From positions 1 to 44,903 of the forward strand of contig NZ_PPRT01000032.1 in the NCBI RefSeq assembly GCF_002902725.1: a stretch of DNA of 44,903 bases, written 5' to 3'. Position 1 is the stretch's first letter; every line of letters begins with the position of its first letter. Source of the stretch: Staphylococcus caprae. Lineage in GTDB: Bacteria > Bacillota > Bacilli > Staphylococcales > Staphylococcaceae. This document shows, one piece after another, positions 27,727-35,445 of the stretch. Made by a program: the position numbers and the translations under genes. The notes below the pieces were generated by a model that saw nothing but the letters and a program-made list of their open reading frames with translations, was not told where the DNA came from and did no database searches.

Positions 27727-28344
27727 ATGTCTAAAAGATTATTAGTAGCATCAGATATTCATGGACATGGTAAATCTTTATCGCATTTGCTTAAAGCAGC
27801 TCACTATGATGACAGTAAAGATCAACTTGTTCTTATCGGAGATTATGTAAATAATGGACCCGATTCTATAGGCACATTGAAATTAATTAAACAACTAGTG
27901 AAGAATGGTGCTATTGCATTAGTGGGCAATCATGAGTTGAGATGGCTAGAACGTACAGATAAACGAGCTACTGAATGGCATCACTTTATCAATCAACTCC
28001 CATATTATAAAGTGATAGATCAATACATCTTCGTACATGCGGGTATTGAAACAAGTAAATCGATGCGCAAACAATCAAGAGCAGTGGTAACAGGCCATGC
28101 ACCAGGGAATTTAAACCAATATTTACCAAGAAACAAAGTTGTGATTCATGGTCATATTCCTAATTATCGGTTAGGTTATAAAAAGGACCATATCCATATT
28201 GAACACAACATCATAGATATAGATACTGGTGCAGGTCATAATCAATACTTAACATTACTAGATTTAACGTCTCAAAGACAGTATTCTGTTAAGGTATCTG
28301 ATAAGGATGCTAAAATCCAAGAGCGTCGAATTAAATTGAAGTAG
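27727..28344 (+). CDS. Calcineurin-like metallophosphoesterase
   Basis: 205 residues with the complete metallophosphatase motif set: D10-x-H12 ('SDIHGHG'), GDYVNNGPDS with Asp39, GNHE (Asn68, His69), 'VVTGHAPG' and 'VVIHGHIPN'. Closest in layout to small PPP-type phosphatases or the ApaH family. GAGAGGAGCG precedes the ATG. It follows the permease by 35 bp and is probably the last operon gene, which hints that the imported compound is a phosphate ester or that transport is coupled to dephosphorylation (inference). Confidence 0.87.
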   Translation: MSKRLLVASDIHGHGKSLSHLLKAAHYDDSKDQLVLIGDYVNNGPDSIGTLKLIKQLVKNGAIALVGNHELRWLERTDKRATEWHHFINQLPYYKVIDQYIFVHAGIETSKSMRKQSRAVVTGHAPGNLNQYLPRNKVVIHGHIPNYRLGYKKDHIHIEHNIIDIDTGAGHNQYLTLLDLTSQRQYSVKVSDKDAKIQERRIKLK

Positions 28345-28359
28345 GATGCCTAGATATTA

Positions 28360-28388
28360 TTGCAAAATGAAATGTTAAGTGTTATAAT
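28360..28388 (+). promoter_or_regulatory. Promoter of the Fst-type antitoxin RNA
   Basis: TTGCAA (28360-28365), a 17-bp spacer and a perfect TATAAT (28383-28388). Transcription should start near 28395 and reach the shared terminator at 28426-28461. It lies just after the metallophosphatase stop. Confidence 0.78.
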
Positions 28389-28394
28389 ACATTT

Positions 28395-28461
28395 ATAAAA
28401 TATCTAGCATATAGGTTAAACACCGAATCCCCTTACTACTGGTGATAGTAAGGGGATTTTT
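28395..28461 (+). ncRNA. Antitoxin RNA (RNA II) of an Fst-family type I toxin-antitoxin locus
   Basis: A predicted RNA of about 65 nt from the strong promoter to the terminator. It contains AAAATATCTAGCAT (28397-28410) and AAACACC (28418-28424). The same 14-mer recurs in direct orientation at 28562-28575, covering the toxin start codon, and ACACC recurs at 28583-28587 next to its Shine-Dalgarno site. The toxin is read from the opposite strand, so these repeats are complementary to the toxin mRNA at its ribosome binding site. This is the known par/Fst design: convergent RNAs, shared terminator and direct repeats. Confidence 0.75.
28426..28461. terminator. Shared bidirectional terminator of toxin and antitoxin RNAs
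   Basis: AATCCCCTTACT (28426-28437) and AGTAAGGGGATT (28447-28458) are perfectly complementary over 12 bp, with a nine-base loop and T-rich ends on both strands. It ends the antitoxin RNA on + and the toxin mRNA on -. Confidence 0.9.
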
Positions 28462-28473
28462 AATGGTGTGGCT

Positions 28474-28575
28474 TTATCGTCTTTTCTTATTGCGATTACG
28501 TAGCCAATGTGTAAACATCGCAACGAAACAACCACTTATAATTGTAGTTGTGATATTAATTAAAATATCTAGCAT
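28474..28575 (-). CDS. Fst-family type I toxin peptide, 33 residues
   Basis: ATG at 28575 preceded by AGGGAGGTG. The product begins MLDILINITTTIISGCF and continues VAMFTHWLRNRNKKRR. This is the staphylococcal Fst-like pattern: one transmembrane helix with 'TTIISGC', then 'FTHWLRNR' and a basic tail. Such peptides insert in the membrane when the antitoxin RNA is lost. Chromosomal copies are common in staphylococci; their role is unsettled. The antitoxin RNA, promoter and shared terminator are all visible beside it. Too short for a standard ORF search. Confidence 0.87.
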   Translation of the reverse strand: MLDILINITTTIISGCFVAMFTHWLRNRNKKRR

Positions 28576-28629
28576 CGGCTAGACACCTCCCTTCAACGTC
28601 AATTGACATCTAAGGTAGACGAAACAACT

Positions 28630-28635
28630 ATTATA
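28630..28635 (-). promoter_or_regulatory. -10 element of the toxin mRNA promoter
   Basis: On the minus strand this reads TATAAT. A -35 about 17 bp upstream is weak (ATACAA-like). The leader of about 45 nt between here and the toxin ATG contains the palindrome GTCAATTGAC, which may form the 5' stem-loop that delays toxin translation in this family. Confidence 0.6.
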
Positions 28636-28732
28636 CTGTGGTGATAAGACATTTGTATATAATTTTAATAATATAAAATAAATTAATTATCTATATCTAA
28701 TAAAATGCATGGATGATTGCTGAATTTCTGAA

Positions 28733-28801
28733 AAAGCGTAAGCTACATTGTAATGTGTATGGTTCTTGCACATACGCGTTAATAAATGTAACTTACGCTT
28801 T
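28733..28801 (-). terminator. Terminator downstream of ohr
   Basis: AAAGCGTAAGCTACATT (28733-28749) pairs with AATGTAACTTACGCTTT (28785-28801), 17 bp with one G-U or mismatch, with an inner GTATG/CATAC stem. On the minus strand the stem is followed by a run of T. Confidence 0.82.
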
Positions 28802-28814
28802 ATTTATATCTAAA

Positions 28815-29243
28815 TTATTGTGCTGTGACTTCTAATTGAACGTCGATATTACCACGTGTTGCTTTAGAGTAAGGGCAGAATTGATGTGCTTGTTCTACAT
28901 ATTTTTCAGCATCTTCTTGTGAAATGTTTTCAAGTGTCACTTTAATATCTGCAGCAAGTTTGAAACCATTATCAGTTTCATCTTTAATTAATTCAATTGT
29001 AATTTCTACTTCAGGATTCGCATCATTTACTTTATTTTGAGATAGAAACAATGATAAAGCACTGTTGAAGCAAGCACTATATCCGGCCGCAAATAATTGT
29101 TCAGGGTTCGTATCATTGCCGCCTTGACCGCCCATTTCTTTAGGTGTTGCAAGGTTTTGAACAAACGTATTGTCTGGGCTAAATACTCGACCGTCACGGC
29201 CACCATTTGAAATCATTGTAGTAGTATAGAGAGGTTTTGTCAT
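28815..29243 (-). CDS. ohr: Organic hydroperoxide resistance protein Ohr (OsmC superfamily)
   Basis: 142 residues from the ATG at 29243 (MTKPLYTTTMISNGG), 9 nt after AAGGAG; an upstream in-frame ATG at 29264 would include the binding site. Catalytic Cys58 is in 'AGYSACFNSAL' and Cys123 in 'FCPYSKATRGN', with the conserved Arg in 'GGRDGRV'. Ohr reduces organic and lipid hydroperoxides with lipoylated electron donors in the cytoplasm. A long inverted repeat upstream (29276-29306) is a probable OhrR/AbfR-type operator. Confidence 0.94.
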   Translation of the reverse strand: MTKPLYTTTMISNGGRDGRVFSPDNTFVQNLATPKEMGGQGGNDTNPEQLFAAGYSACFNSALSLFLSQNKVNDANPEVEITIELIKDETDNGFKLAADIKVTLENISQEDAEKYVEQAHQFCPYSKATRGNIDVQLEVTAQ

Positions 29244-29275
29244 TTTGAAAAACTCCTTAATCACTTTAGATTACA

Positions 29276-29306
29276 CTTGATTAGATATAAACGTTAACTA
29301 ATCAAG
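29276..29306. promoter_or_regulatory. Candidate MarR/OhrR-type operator upstream of ohr
   Basis: CTTGATTAG (29276-29284) and CTAATCAAG (29298-29306) are perfect inverted repeats whose centres are 22 bp apart, two helical turns. They lie 33-63 bp upstream of the ohr ATG. In S. epidermidis the redox sensor AbfR controls ohr; whether it binds here is inference. Confidence 0.55.
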
Positions 29307-29500
29307 GTTACATCGAAGTATAATAGTTATTAACTTCTAATTACAAGTAGTATGTATTTATATTTAATTATTTTTTTAAATAATCTACAAAAATCAAAAA
29401 GAGTTTATTAAAAATGAGAAGTGTATCTTTCTGTGAAATGTTATATAATGACATTGAATTTAAAATTGGGAAATCTAATAGAAAAGGAGAGCGGAAGAGA

Positions 29501-31504
29501 ATGAAACAAACACGAAAGCATCAATTTGGCGTGTATGTAAAAATGTCATGCTCCGTATTACTTATGAGCGGAACACTGATTGGCTATGGACTTACAAAAG
29601 ATACTCAAGCTGATTCAACCGAAACGCCAACGCATCATTATCAATCCCCAAATGAGTCACTTAGTCATCGTATTGAACAAGCGAAAAAAGACCTTAATCA
29701 ATTAAAATCTTTGACTAAAGAAGACTTAGACAATTATCAAACACGTATAGACAAAGCTAAAGATAAGTCAAATATTGATGAAATTATTGAAGATGCTAAA
29801 CAACGTAATGATCAATTAGAAAGTTCAAATCCATCTGCTACTGATGATAAAAATATTGATTCAGAAACAACTAAGGAGTTAGATCAATTTCTAACAGAAT
29901 TAAATGATATATCTGATAAAGTTGATAACCCTCAACAAAAAAGAGCTGCAGATACCCATAAAGATGAAGATGGTCGTTCAAATCATGCAGAAAATGTTAA
30001 TGATAGTATTGCTGATGACGGAGACTTATCAGAAAAGACGCAAAAAAATACGGATGACAACGCTGATGATCAAACTATTTTCAGCAAATTAGATAAGATT
30101 AAAGAAGATGTCAATTCAGCTGAATCAGAGGATCAATCGACATCAAAGAATACAGAACATGAACCATCTAATGATTCTAAAAATGTGTTATCAGAGGATA
30201 AAGATCACTTAGAAAAGGCACATTCTGATTTCGATAATTTAAAAACTTCAATCAACGATGAGACCCCTAACGTTGATGAAAAGATTGGTACAATTACTGA
30301 GCGCCTAAAAGGTAGCGATAAAATCACACATGCACTTGCAAAAGCTCAGTCACAACATAACGATATAAATAACTATCTAAATCAAAAGCAAACGAATTTA
30401 AACGCACTTAAGAAAAAAGTGGATGAAAATCAAAAACTACCTGAAAGAAATAAAGATAAACTCAATAATGAAATTGAAAAAGCACAGCAAAAACTAAATG
30501 GACAACAAAATATCATATTGGATCAGCTTAAAAATTCAAAAGATAAAACCCAAGCAACGAAAAATATACTTAATAGTGTCATGAGTAAAAATGAAGCTGA
30601 TAATGCCCTGAAGCAAATTAAAACTAATAAGCAATCAGATAAACAAATTGCTAATCAAATCGCAAAGCAAATGGATTCATTAGCGACAACCTCAAGTGAT
30701 GATATTTTGAAATCGATGTTAGATCAATCTAAAGATAAAGAAAAATTAATCAAACAACTAATGTCAACAAGACTAGGTCAAAATGAAGCATCTAAGATTG
30801 CGAAAAAATTAGCACATAGTCACCTAAGCAATACTCAAATTGTTAACCAACTTAAGCGTGATTTCGATAAAAAAGGCAATGCAACATCAGATGATATTCT
30901 AAATGGAGTATTAAATAACGCTAAAAATAAAAAAGAAGCTATTGAAACAATATTAGCCACACGCTTGAATCAAGAGAAAGCTAAAATGTTAGCAGAAGTC
31001 ATTTCACGTATACAAAATGATAAGTCAGATGCTTTAAAACTAATTCAATCTGCACTTAATGGTAAAGTGAACGACTTATTACAACTTCAGAAACAAGTTC
31101 ATAAAGGGAAGAATGATTTGGATTATATCTTATCACCAATCAAAGATAGACCATCATTGCTAGATAGAATTCATGGAAACAAACACCATAATAATCAACT
31201 CGCTGATTTATTAAATCAAATATCTGATTTGACTAAAGGTCCAAGTCTATTCGATAGACTAAATTCTAAAGGTTCTCTATTAGATGGTGTAAATAGCATT
31301 GATACCCCAACACCTGAGAATGGTTTATCTTTAGGTTCAGGAGATAGTTTGTTAAGTGGTCTATTTAATGATGATGGTAATATTTCTTTACCAGCTACAG
31401 GAAAAATAGTTAAACGAAGTGCCTTACCAATAGCAATTGTTGCTCTAATAGTAGGAATAATGTTTATTTGGAAGAGCCGTCGTAAGCACAAACATACGAA
31501 ATAG
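29501..31504 (+). CDS. LPXTG cell-wall-anchored protein of the SasF/SssF/SesC type
   Basis: 667 residues from the ATG at 29501, preceded by AAAGGAGAGCGGAAGAGA; an upstream frame extension has no good start. A signal peptide runs to about 37 (KDTQA), then a Lys/Asp/Gln-rich helical, coiled-coil-prone region. Two tandem 64-residue repeats start at 30698 and 30890 ('DDILKSMLDQSKDKEK', 'DDILNGVLNNAKNKKE', each with a TRL(G/N)Q box). LPATG is at 31388-31402, then a hydrophobic segment and basic tail. Size and position beside an isochorismatase gene and the glucosaminidase/CHAP gene match sasF in S. aureus. SasF/SssF are linked to resistance to linoleic acid and SesC to adhesion; orthology is inferred. 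Confidence 0.85.
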   Translation: MKQTRKHQFGVYVKMSCSVLLMSGTLIGYGLTKDTQADSTETPTHHYQSPNESLSHRIEQAKKDLNQLKSLTKEDLDNYQTRIDKAKDKSNIDEIIEDAKQRNDQLESSNPSATDDKNIDSETTKELDQFLTELNDISDKVDNPQQKRAADTHKDEDGRSNHAENVNDSIADDGDLSEKTQKNTDDNADDQTIFSKLDKIKEDVNSAESEDQSTSKNTEHEPSNDSKNVLSEDKDHLEKAHSDFDNLKTSINDETPNVDEKIGTITERLKGSDKITHALAKAQSQHNDINNYLNQKQTNLNALKKKVDENQKLPERNKDKLNNEIEKAQQKLNGQQNIILDQLKNSKDKTQATKNILNSVMSKNEADNALKQIKTNKQSDKQIANQIAKQMDSLATTSSDDILKSMLDQSKDKEKLIKQLMSTRLGQNEASKIAKKLAHSHLSNTQIVNQLKRDFDKKGNATSDDILNGVLNNAKNKKEAIETILATRLNQEKAKMLAEVISRIQNDKSDALKLIQSALNGKVNDLLQLQKQVHKGKNDLDYILSPIKDRPSLLDRIHGNKHHNNQLADLLNQISDLTKGPSLFDRLNSKGSLLDGVNSIDTPTPENGLSLGSGDSLLSGLFNDDGNISLPATGKIVKRSALPIAIVALIVGIMFIWKSRRKHKHTK

Positions 31505-31513
31505 TTTATAAAT

Positions 31514-31562
31514 AAGTCACCCGGACGTCTTAATTTTTATTAAACGGTCAGGTGACTTTTTA
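31514..31562 (+). terminator. Terminator after the LPXTG protein gene
   Basis: AAGTCACC near 31514 pairs with GGTGACTT near 31551, with imperfect inner pairing around CGGACG/ACGGTC and a TTTTT tail. Confidence 0.82.
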
Positions 31563-31645
31563 ATTAAGTAAATAATTGGAGAAATATAATGGAATAACGT
31601 TATAATATTTAAACTGTTCATGAAAATAATTAAAGGAGTATGACT

Positions 31646-32206
31646 ATGACGAATCAAACAGCACTTTTAGTAATGGATATGCAAAAAGGTATTGCGCATA
31701 ATGTACCACAAATCAATAGTTTAATTAAGGCTAACCAACGTGCCATTGCTGCCGCTCGTGAACATCATATACCAGTGGTCTTCATGCGTGTTGCTTTAGA
31801 GAAAAATTTCGCAGATGTTTCCCCAAACAACCGCGTATTCTCAAGCTTTAAACAACGTGGCATCAATATGACAGAGAACGATGAATTCGCACAAATCATT
31901 GACGAATTAGAACCCGCTGAAGACGAACCGATATTAACGAAACGTCGCTTTAGTGCTTTTACAGGTAGCGGTTTAGAAGTGTTTTTGCAAGCGAATCGTA
32001 TTAATCATCTTGTACTAACTGGTATTTCAACAAGTGGTGTTGTTTTAAGTACAGCGCTTGAGGCAGCAGATAAAGATTTCCAAATAACGGTACTTGAAGA
32101 TGCAATTGGAGATCGTTCAAAAGATAAACATGATTTTATTATAGAACAAATTTTAGCACGTTCTTGCGAAATAGAATCCGTAGAATCGTGGAGAAATCAC
32201 CTATAA
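31646..32206 (+). CDS. Isochorismatase-family hydrolase lacking the usual cysteine
   Basis: 186 residues from the second ATG (31646), 7 nt after AAAGGAG; the first ATG (31640) abuts that site. The fold is recognisable: 'ALLVMDMQKG' with Asp11, 'TKRRFSAF' with Lys99 and the cis-peptide loop 'LTGISTSGVV'. The cysteine used by nicotinamidases and N-carbamoylsarcosine amidases is replaced by Gly131, as in isochorismatases of the EntB/PhzD type. Substrate unknown; pyrazinamidase activity looks unlikely. Monocistronic between a terminator and a leader-like region. Confidence 0.87.
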   Translation: MTNQTALLVMDMQKGIAHNVPQINSLIKANQRAIAAAREHHIPVVFMRVALEKNFADVSPNNRVFSSFKQRGINMTENDEFAQIIDELEPAEDEPILTKRRFSAFTGSGLEVFLQANRINHLVLTGISTSGVVLSTALEAADKDFQITVLEDAIGDRSKDKHDFIIEQILARSCEIESVESWRNHL

Positions 32207-32262
32207 ATTTACAATCAAACTAAAGGTAAGTACGTTCTTTATATGATTTAGAGGACATATTC

Positions 32263-32338
32263 ATGTTTTATTTCCCAGAAAATAAAGCGGATTTACTCAC
32301 CTTTGTGAGGTTGAGACAATGAATTCTACCGTCCTCAC
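32263..32338 (+). promoter_or_regulatory. Possible leader ORF with alternative hairpins before a GNAT gene
   Basis: A 19-codon ATG ORF (32263-32322, MFYFPENKADLLTFVRLRQ) follows GAGG. CTCAC (32296-32300) can pair with GTGAG (32305-32309), while GTGAGG (32305-32310) can instead pair with CCTCAC (32333-32338), which is followed by GTTTTGTATATTTT. Mutually exclusive pairings plus a short ORF suggest an attenuator, but the stems are only 5-6 bp. Confidence 0.3.
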
Positions 32339-32374
32339 GTTTTGTATATTTTATAAATGAAAGGGAGAGGATGT

Positions 32375-32809
32375 ATGACCTTATCTAAAATTAAACTTCA
32401 AGAAAAAGACTATCCCAAAGCATTAGACATTTGGGAACGCTCAGTCATTGCTACACATGATTTTTTAAAAGAGAATGATAGATTACAACTTCAAACTGAA
32501 ATACCTACTTATTTTCAATACGTTGAAGGTCACTTATGGTTTGAAGGTGAAGAAGCGGTTGGGTTTTCCGGAATTAATGAGTCTAACTTAGAAATGCTAT
32601 TTCTAGATCCGCAATATTTTAGAAAAGGTTACGGAACGGAAATACTTCAAACTTTAATCAGAGAACATAAAGTTCAATATGTAGATGTGAATAAAGATAA
32701 CCCTAACGCTGTAGCATTTTATATTAAAAATGGGTTTAAAAAGTATGGAGAATCTCCAAAAGATGCACAAGGAAGAAATTATCCTATTTTGCATCTTAAA
32801 TTGCAGTGA
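32375..32809 (+). CDS. GNAT family N-acetyltransferase
   Basis: 144 residues from the ATG at 32375, which follows GGGAGAGG; an ATG six codons upstream overlaps that site. The acetyl-CoA binding motif is 'FRKGYGTEILQTLI' near 87-100 and the C-terminal 'NPNAVAFYIKNGFKKYG' is typical of GNAT fold strand 5. Residues before it ('YFQYVEGHLWFEGEEAVGFSGI') form the central strands. Acceptor unknown. It converges on the next GNAT gene with an 18-bp gap and no obvious terminator between. Confidence 0.87.
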   Translation: MTLSKIKLQEKDYPKALDIWERSVIATHDFLKENDRLQLQTEIPTYFQYVEGHLWFEGEEAVGFSGINESNLEMLFLDPQYFRKGYGTEILQTLIREHKVQYVDVNKDNPNAVAFYIKNGFKKYGESPKDAQGRNYPILHLKLQ

Positions 32810-32827
32810 ATCTTATATTTCAATTAC

Positions 32828-33256
32828 TTATTTTTTCCATTCCATTAATAGCTCTGTATGATTTGTTTTATCAATACTTGAATCAATGGTTACAAAGTTT
32901 AGCCGTTTATAGAAACGAACAGCTCTCGTGTTTTGAGCGAATACTTTTAATGTAAGTTCATCGTATTCAGACTGCAAATGCTCCATGAGGGCATGTCCGA
33001 TTCCTTTGTCTCTATATTCTTCTTTAACAAATAATCCAGCGATATAATTATTTCGTAATCCACAAAATGCCACAATTTGATTATTATTCATATACACATA
33101 TATATCTGAGTCTTTTAAGTAAGTGAGGACGTTACTATAGTTGTCTATCCAATAAAAACTATCAATGAAGGTATGTGTATCTAAATTAGCATTAAGCCAA
33201 ATATTTCCTAATGTTTTTAGTGTTTTTCTATTTTTCTTTTTTAAATGTTCTATCAT
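32828..33256 (-). CDS. GNAT family N-acetyltransferase
   Basis: 142 residues. The acetyl-CoA motif 'VKEEYRDKGIGHALMEHL' is near 75-92 and 'NTRAVRFYKRLNFVTI' near 110-125. It resembles the YjaB/YiaC-like small acetyltransferases. The ribosome binding site is weak. Not a duplicate of the convergent GNAT gene: sequence similarity is limited to the family motifs. Confidence 0.85.
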   Translation of the reverse strand: MIEHLKKKNRKTLKTLGNIWLNANLDTHTFIDSFYWIDNYSNVLTYLKDSDIYVYMNNNQIVAFCGLRNNYIAGLFVKEEYRDKGIGHALMEHLQSEYDELTLKVFAQNTRAVRFYKRLNFVTIDSSIDKTNHTELLMEWKK

Positions 33257-33304
33257 TGATTTTACCCACTTTACTCAATTGATTTTGTTTACCTTTAACT
33301 AATG

Positions 33305-33347
33305 AAAAAGGCAATTTCTATAATCATTCAATAGAAATTGCCTTTTT
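33305..33347. terminator. Bidirectional terminator between GNAT and autolysin genes
   Basis: AAAAAGGCAATTTCTA (from 33305) pairs with TAGAAATTGCCTTTTT, a 16-bp perfect stem with a short loop. It sits downstream of the minus-strand autolysin gene. Confidence 0.88.
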
Positions 33348-33393
33348 GTACTAACTCGAGAGCTTAATGTCCTAATCCAACCTTTCTCATACA

Positions 33394-35445
33394 TTATTTC
33401 CCTTGAATATAATCTAAATCTGAAGCGTCAGCAGCATCAATAGTTCTGTAAGAAATGATACCTAGACCTTTAACATTAGATTCTGAAATAACGATAGAAC
33501 CGTCATCGTTTACCTTTTCAACGAAAGCGACATGACCATATTGAGTGTCTGCACCAAGTTGACCAGCTTCGAAGACAACAGCGGTATGATTTTTAGGTGA
33601 ATGTGTAACAGAATAGCCTTCGCTTTCAGCACGATTATTCCAATTGTGTGCATCACCTAAATTGCCATCAAGTGAAGCATCATATTGTTGCATACGATTG
33701 TAAACATACCAAGTACATTGTCCTTGAGGATAAGGGGAAGCCTTACTACTCTCTACGAAAGGTTTGAAGTCACTTCCAGACGTATCCGTACCAATTGACT
33801 TAGTATATTTCTTAAGATTTGGCATACGTTTTTTATCAAATTCAGTTAAATTGTAATGTTTAATGATGCTATTTAACTTCTTAGCATAATCAGGATCGGT
33901 TGCATAAGAATGTGATAAATGTGAAGTCGCATCCTTATACGTTAATGCTTCATCTTTCCATGTTGGCTTATAAATATCTGGATTACCATCAATACCATGC
34001 TTAATTAAATCAGCATAATCTTGAAGTGAAGATTTCAAATTAGGATATTTACGGAACCCCGCATTAATATTAAACATCTGATTATCAGTACCAGCTTCTA
34101 ACGTATTAAAGTTAACCGATTGTCCATTATAATTCCCTTTAACACCGAATAAATTAAAGTTTGGTGATTGTGCTAAAGTACTTTTACCAGAGTCAGATTC
34201 TAAAATCGCTTGTGCCATCATAACTGAAGCATAGATATTTTCTTTTTGACCAATTCTATGCGCATGTTTAGCTATAGATTTAATAAATTGACGTGTATCT
34301 TGACTGTCTACCACATTGAAATTATCTTCCTCAACTTGGCCATCTTCTAATTGAGGAATTTGTTGGAATAAACTTGTAGAACGTGTGTTATTTTGTTTTA
34401 CATTGTCCTCAAATGATTGAACAGGCTTAGATTTGTGTTTTAACTCATCATTTGTAGGTAATTGTGGATTCTCATTATGAGATGATTTAGAGTTCGTCGA
34501 TGCTTTATGGCTCGCACCTTTATTTTGTTTATAGTTTGACTGAGTTTTCTTTGCATCTTCACTATATTCGTCTAGAATAGCATCCAATGCTGAGTCCGAC
34601 ATACTTGAACCTTTGTTCTGTCCTTCAGATTGAGATGATTGAGTTTGTTTTGAATTTTGATGTTGCGACTGAGTTGGTGATTCCTGTGATGTATCTTTAT
34701 TTGAATGTCTTTGTTGAGAAGAAGGGTCCTTTTTACTATCTTCTTTTTCCCATTGTGATAATGCATCACTCACTTTGGAATCATCTGATTCAACATTTGA
34801 GGCTGAATTGCTATTATGTTGTGTCTGAGTTTTAGATTGTGATGATGGCTTTTCTTCAATCGTTCCGTTAGATGTTGTATTTTGTTTCGGTGCTGATGTG
34901 TCGTTAGAAGTAGAGGAAGCATTGCTATTGGAATCGTTTTGCGACGTTGTAGTTGAATGATTTGATTGTGTGTCCGGTTGTTCATAATTTGAAATATCAG
35001 AGTCAAAGTTAAATAGATTCTGGATTAACGTTGTTAAACTAAAGCTTTGATCATATTTATCACTTTTCAAAAGATTCGACATTTTAGATTGGCTTTGCGA
35101 AATATTATTATAAAATGAATCGACTAAATTTGTATGGTCACGTTTATTTTTATCAGTCACTGCCGTTGTAGTTTGATGTGATTGAGAAGTTGTTGAAGGT
35201 TTATCATTTTTAGAATTATCTTTTTTATCTTGCTTCTTTGAAGATGCGGTATTACGCTTATCGTCTTGTCGATTCTTAGTCGTGTCAGTTGTTTTATCTT
35301 CATTTGACTGCGTATGATGTTGTGTCACATTTGACTTTGAACGTGTGGCATCTGAGTCATCTTTTGCAATGGCTGTCTGCGTTGTAAATGTGGGCATAAT
35401 CAGGGTCGTGGACAGTAAATAAATTAATAATTTGTTTTTAGACAT
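33394..35445 (-). CDS. Secreted autolysin: glucosaminidase (GH73) plus CHAP amidase domain
   Basis: 683 residues. The signal peptide (about 1-27) ends in TAIA. A long low-complexity stretch (about 28-360) rich in Ser, Thr, Gln, Asn, Lys and Asp follows. The glucosaminidase domain (about 380-545) contains 'SVMMAQAILESDSGKST' with the catalytic Glu and 'NLFGVKG'. The CHAP domain has Cys577 in 'GQCTWYVYNRM', His638 in 'YGHVAFVE' and Glu655 in 'ISESNVKG'. It cleaves the glycan strand and the peptide stem or cross-bridge of peptidoglycan. Orthologues in S. aureus lie in the same chromosomal context. No GW or LysM wall-binding repeats are seen; the disordered region may take that role. Confidence 0.92.
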   Translation of the reverse strand: MSKNKLLIYLLSTTLIMPTFTTQTAIAKDDSDATRSKSNVTQHHTQSNEDKTTDTTKNRQDDKRNTASSKKQDKKDNSKNDKPSTTSQSHQTTTAVTDKNKRDHTNLVDSFYNNISQSQSKMSNLLKSDKYDQSFSLTTLIQNLFNFDSDISNYEQPDTQSNHSTTTSQNDSNSNASSTSNDTSAPKQNTTSNGTIEEKPSSQSKTQTQHNSNSASNVESDDSKVSDALSQWEKEDSKKDPSSQQRHSNKDTSQESPTQSQHQNSKQTQSSQSEGQNKGSSMSDSALDAILDEYSEDAKKTQSNYKQNKGASHKASTNSKSSHNENPQLPTNDELKHKSKPVQSFEDNVKQNNTRSTSLFQQIPQLEDGQVEEDNFNVVDSQDTRQFIKSIAKHAHRIGQKENIYASVMMAQAILESDSGKSTLAQSPNFNLFGVKGNYNGQSVNFNTLEAGTDNQMFNINAGFRKYPNLKSSLQDYADLIKHGIDGNPDIYKPTWKDEALTYKDATSHLSHSYATDPDYAKKLNSIIKHYNLTEFDKKRMPNLKKYTKSIGTDTSGSDFKPFVESSKASPYPQGQCTWYVYNRMQQYDASLDGNLGDAHNWNNRAESEGYSVTHSPKNHTAVVFEAGQLGADTQYGHVAFVEKVNDDGSIVISESNVKGLGIISYRTIDAADASDLDYIQGK

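Noticed and set aside
32375..33256. The two convergent GNAT genes as a tandem duplication
   Set aside because: Similarity is confined to the acetyl-CoA motif and the C-terminal Asn/Phe pattern shared by the whole family.
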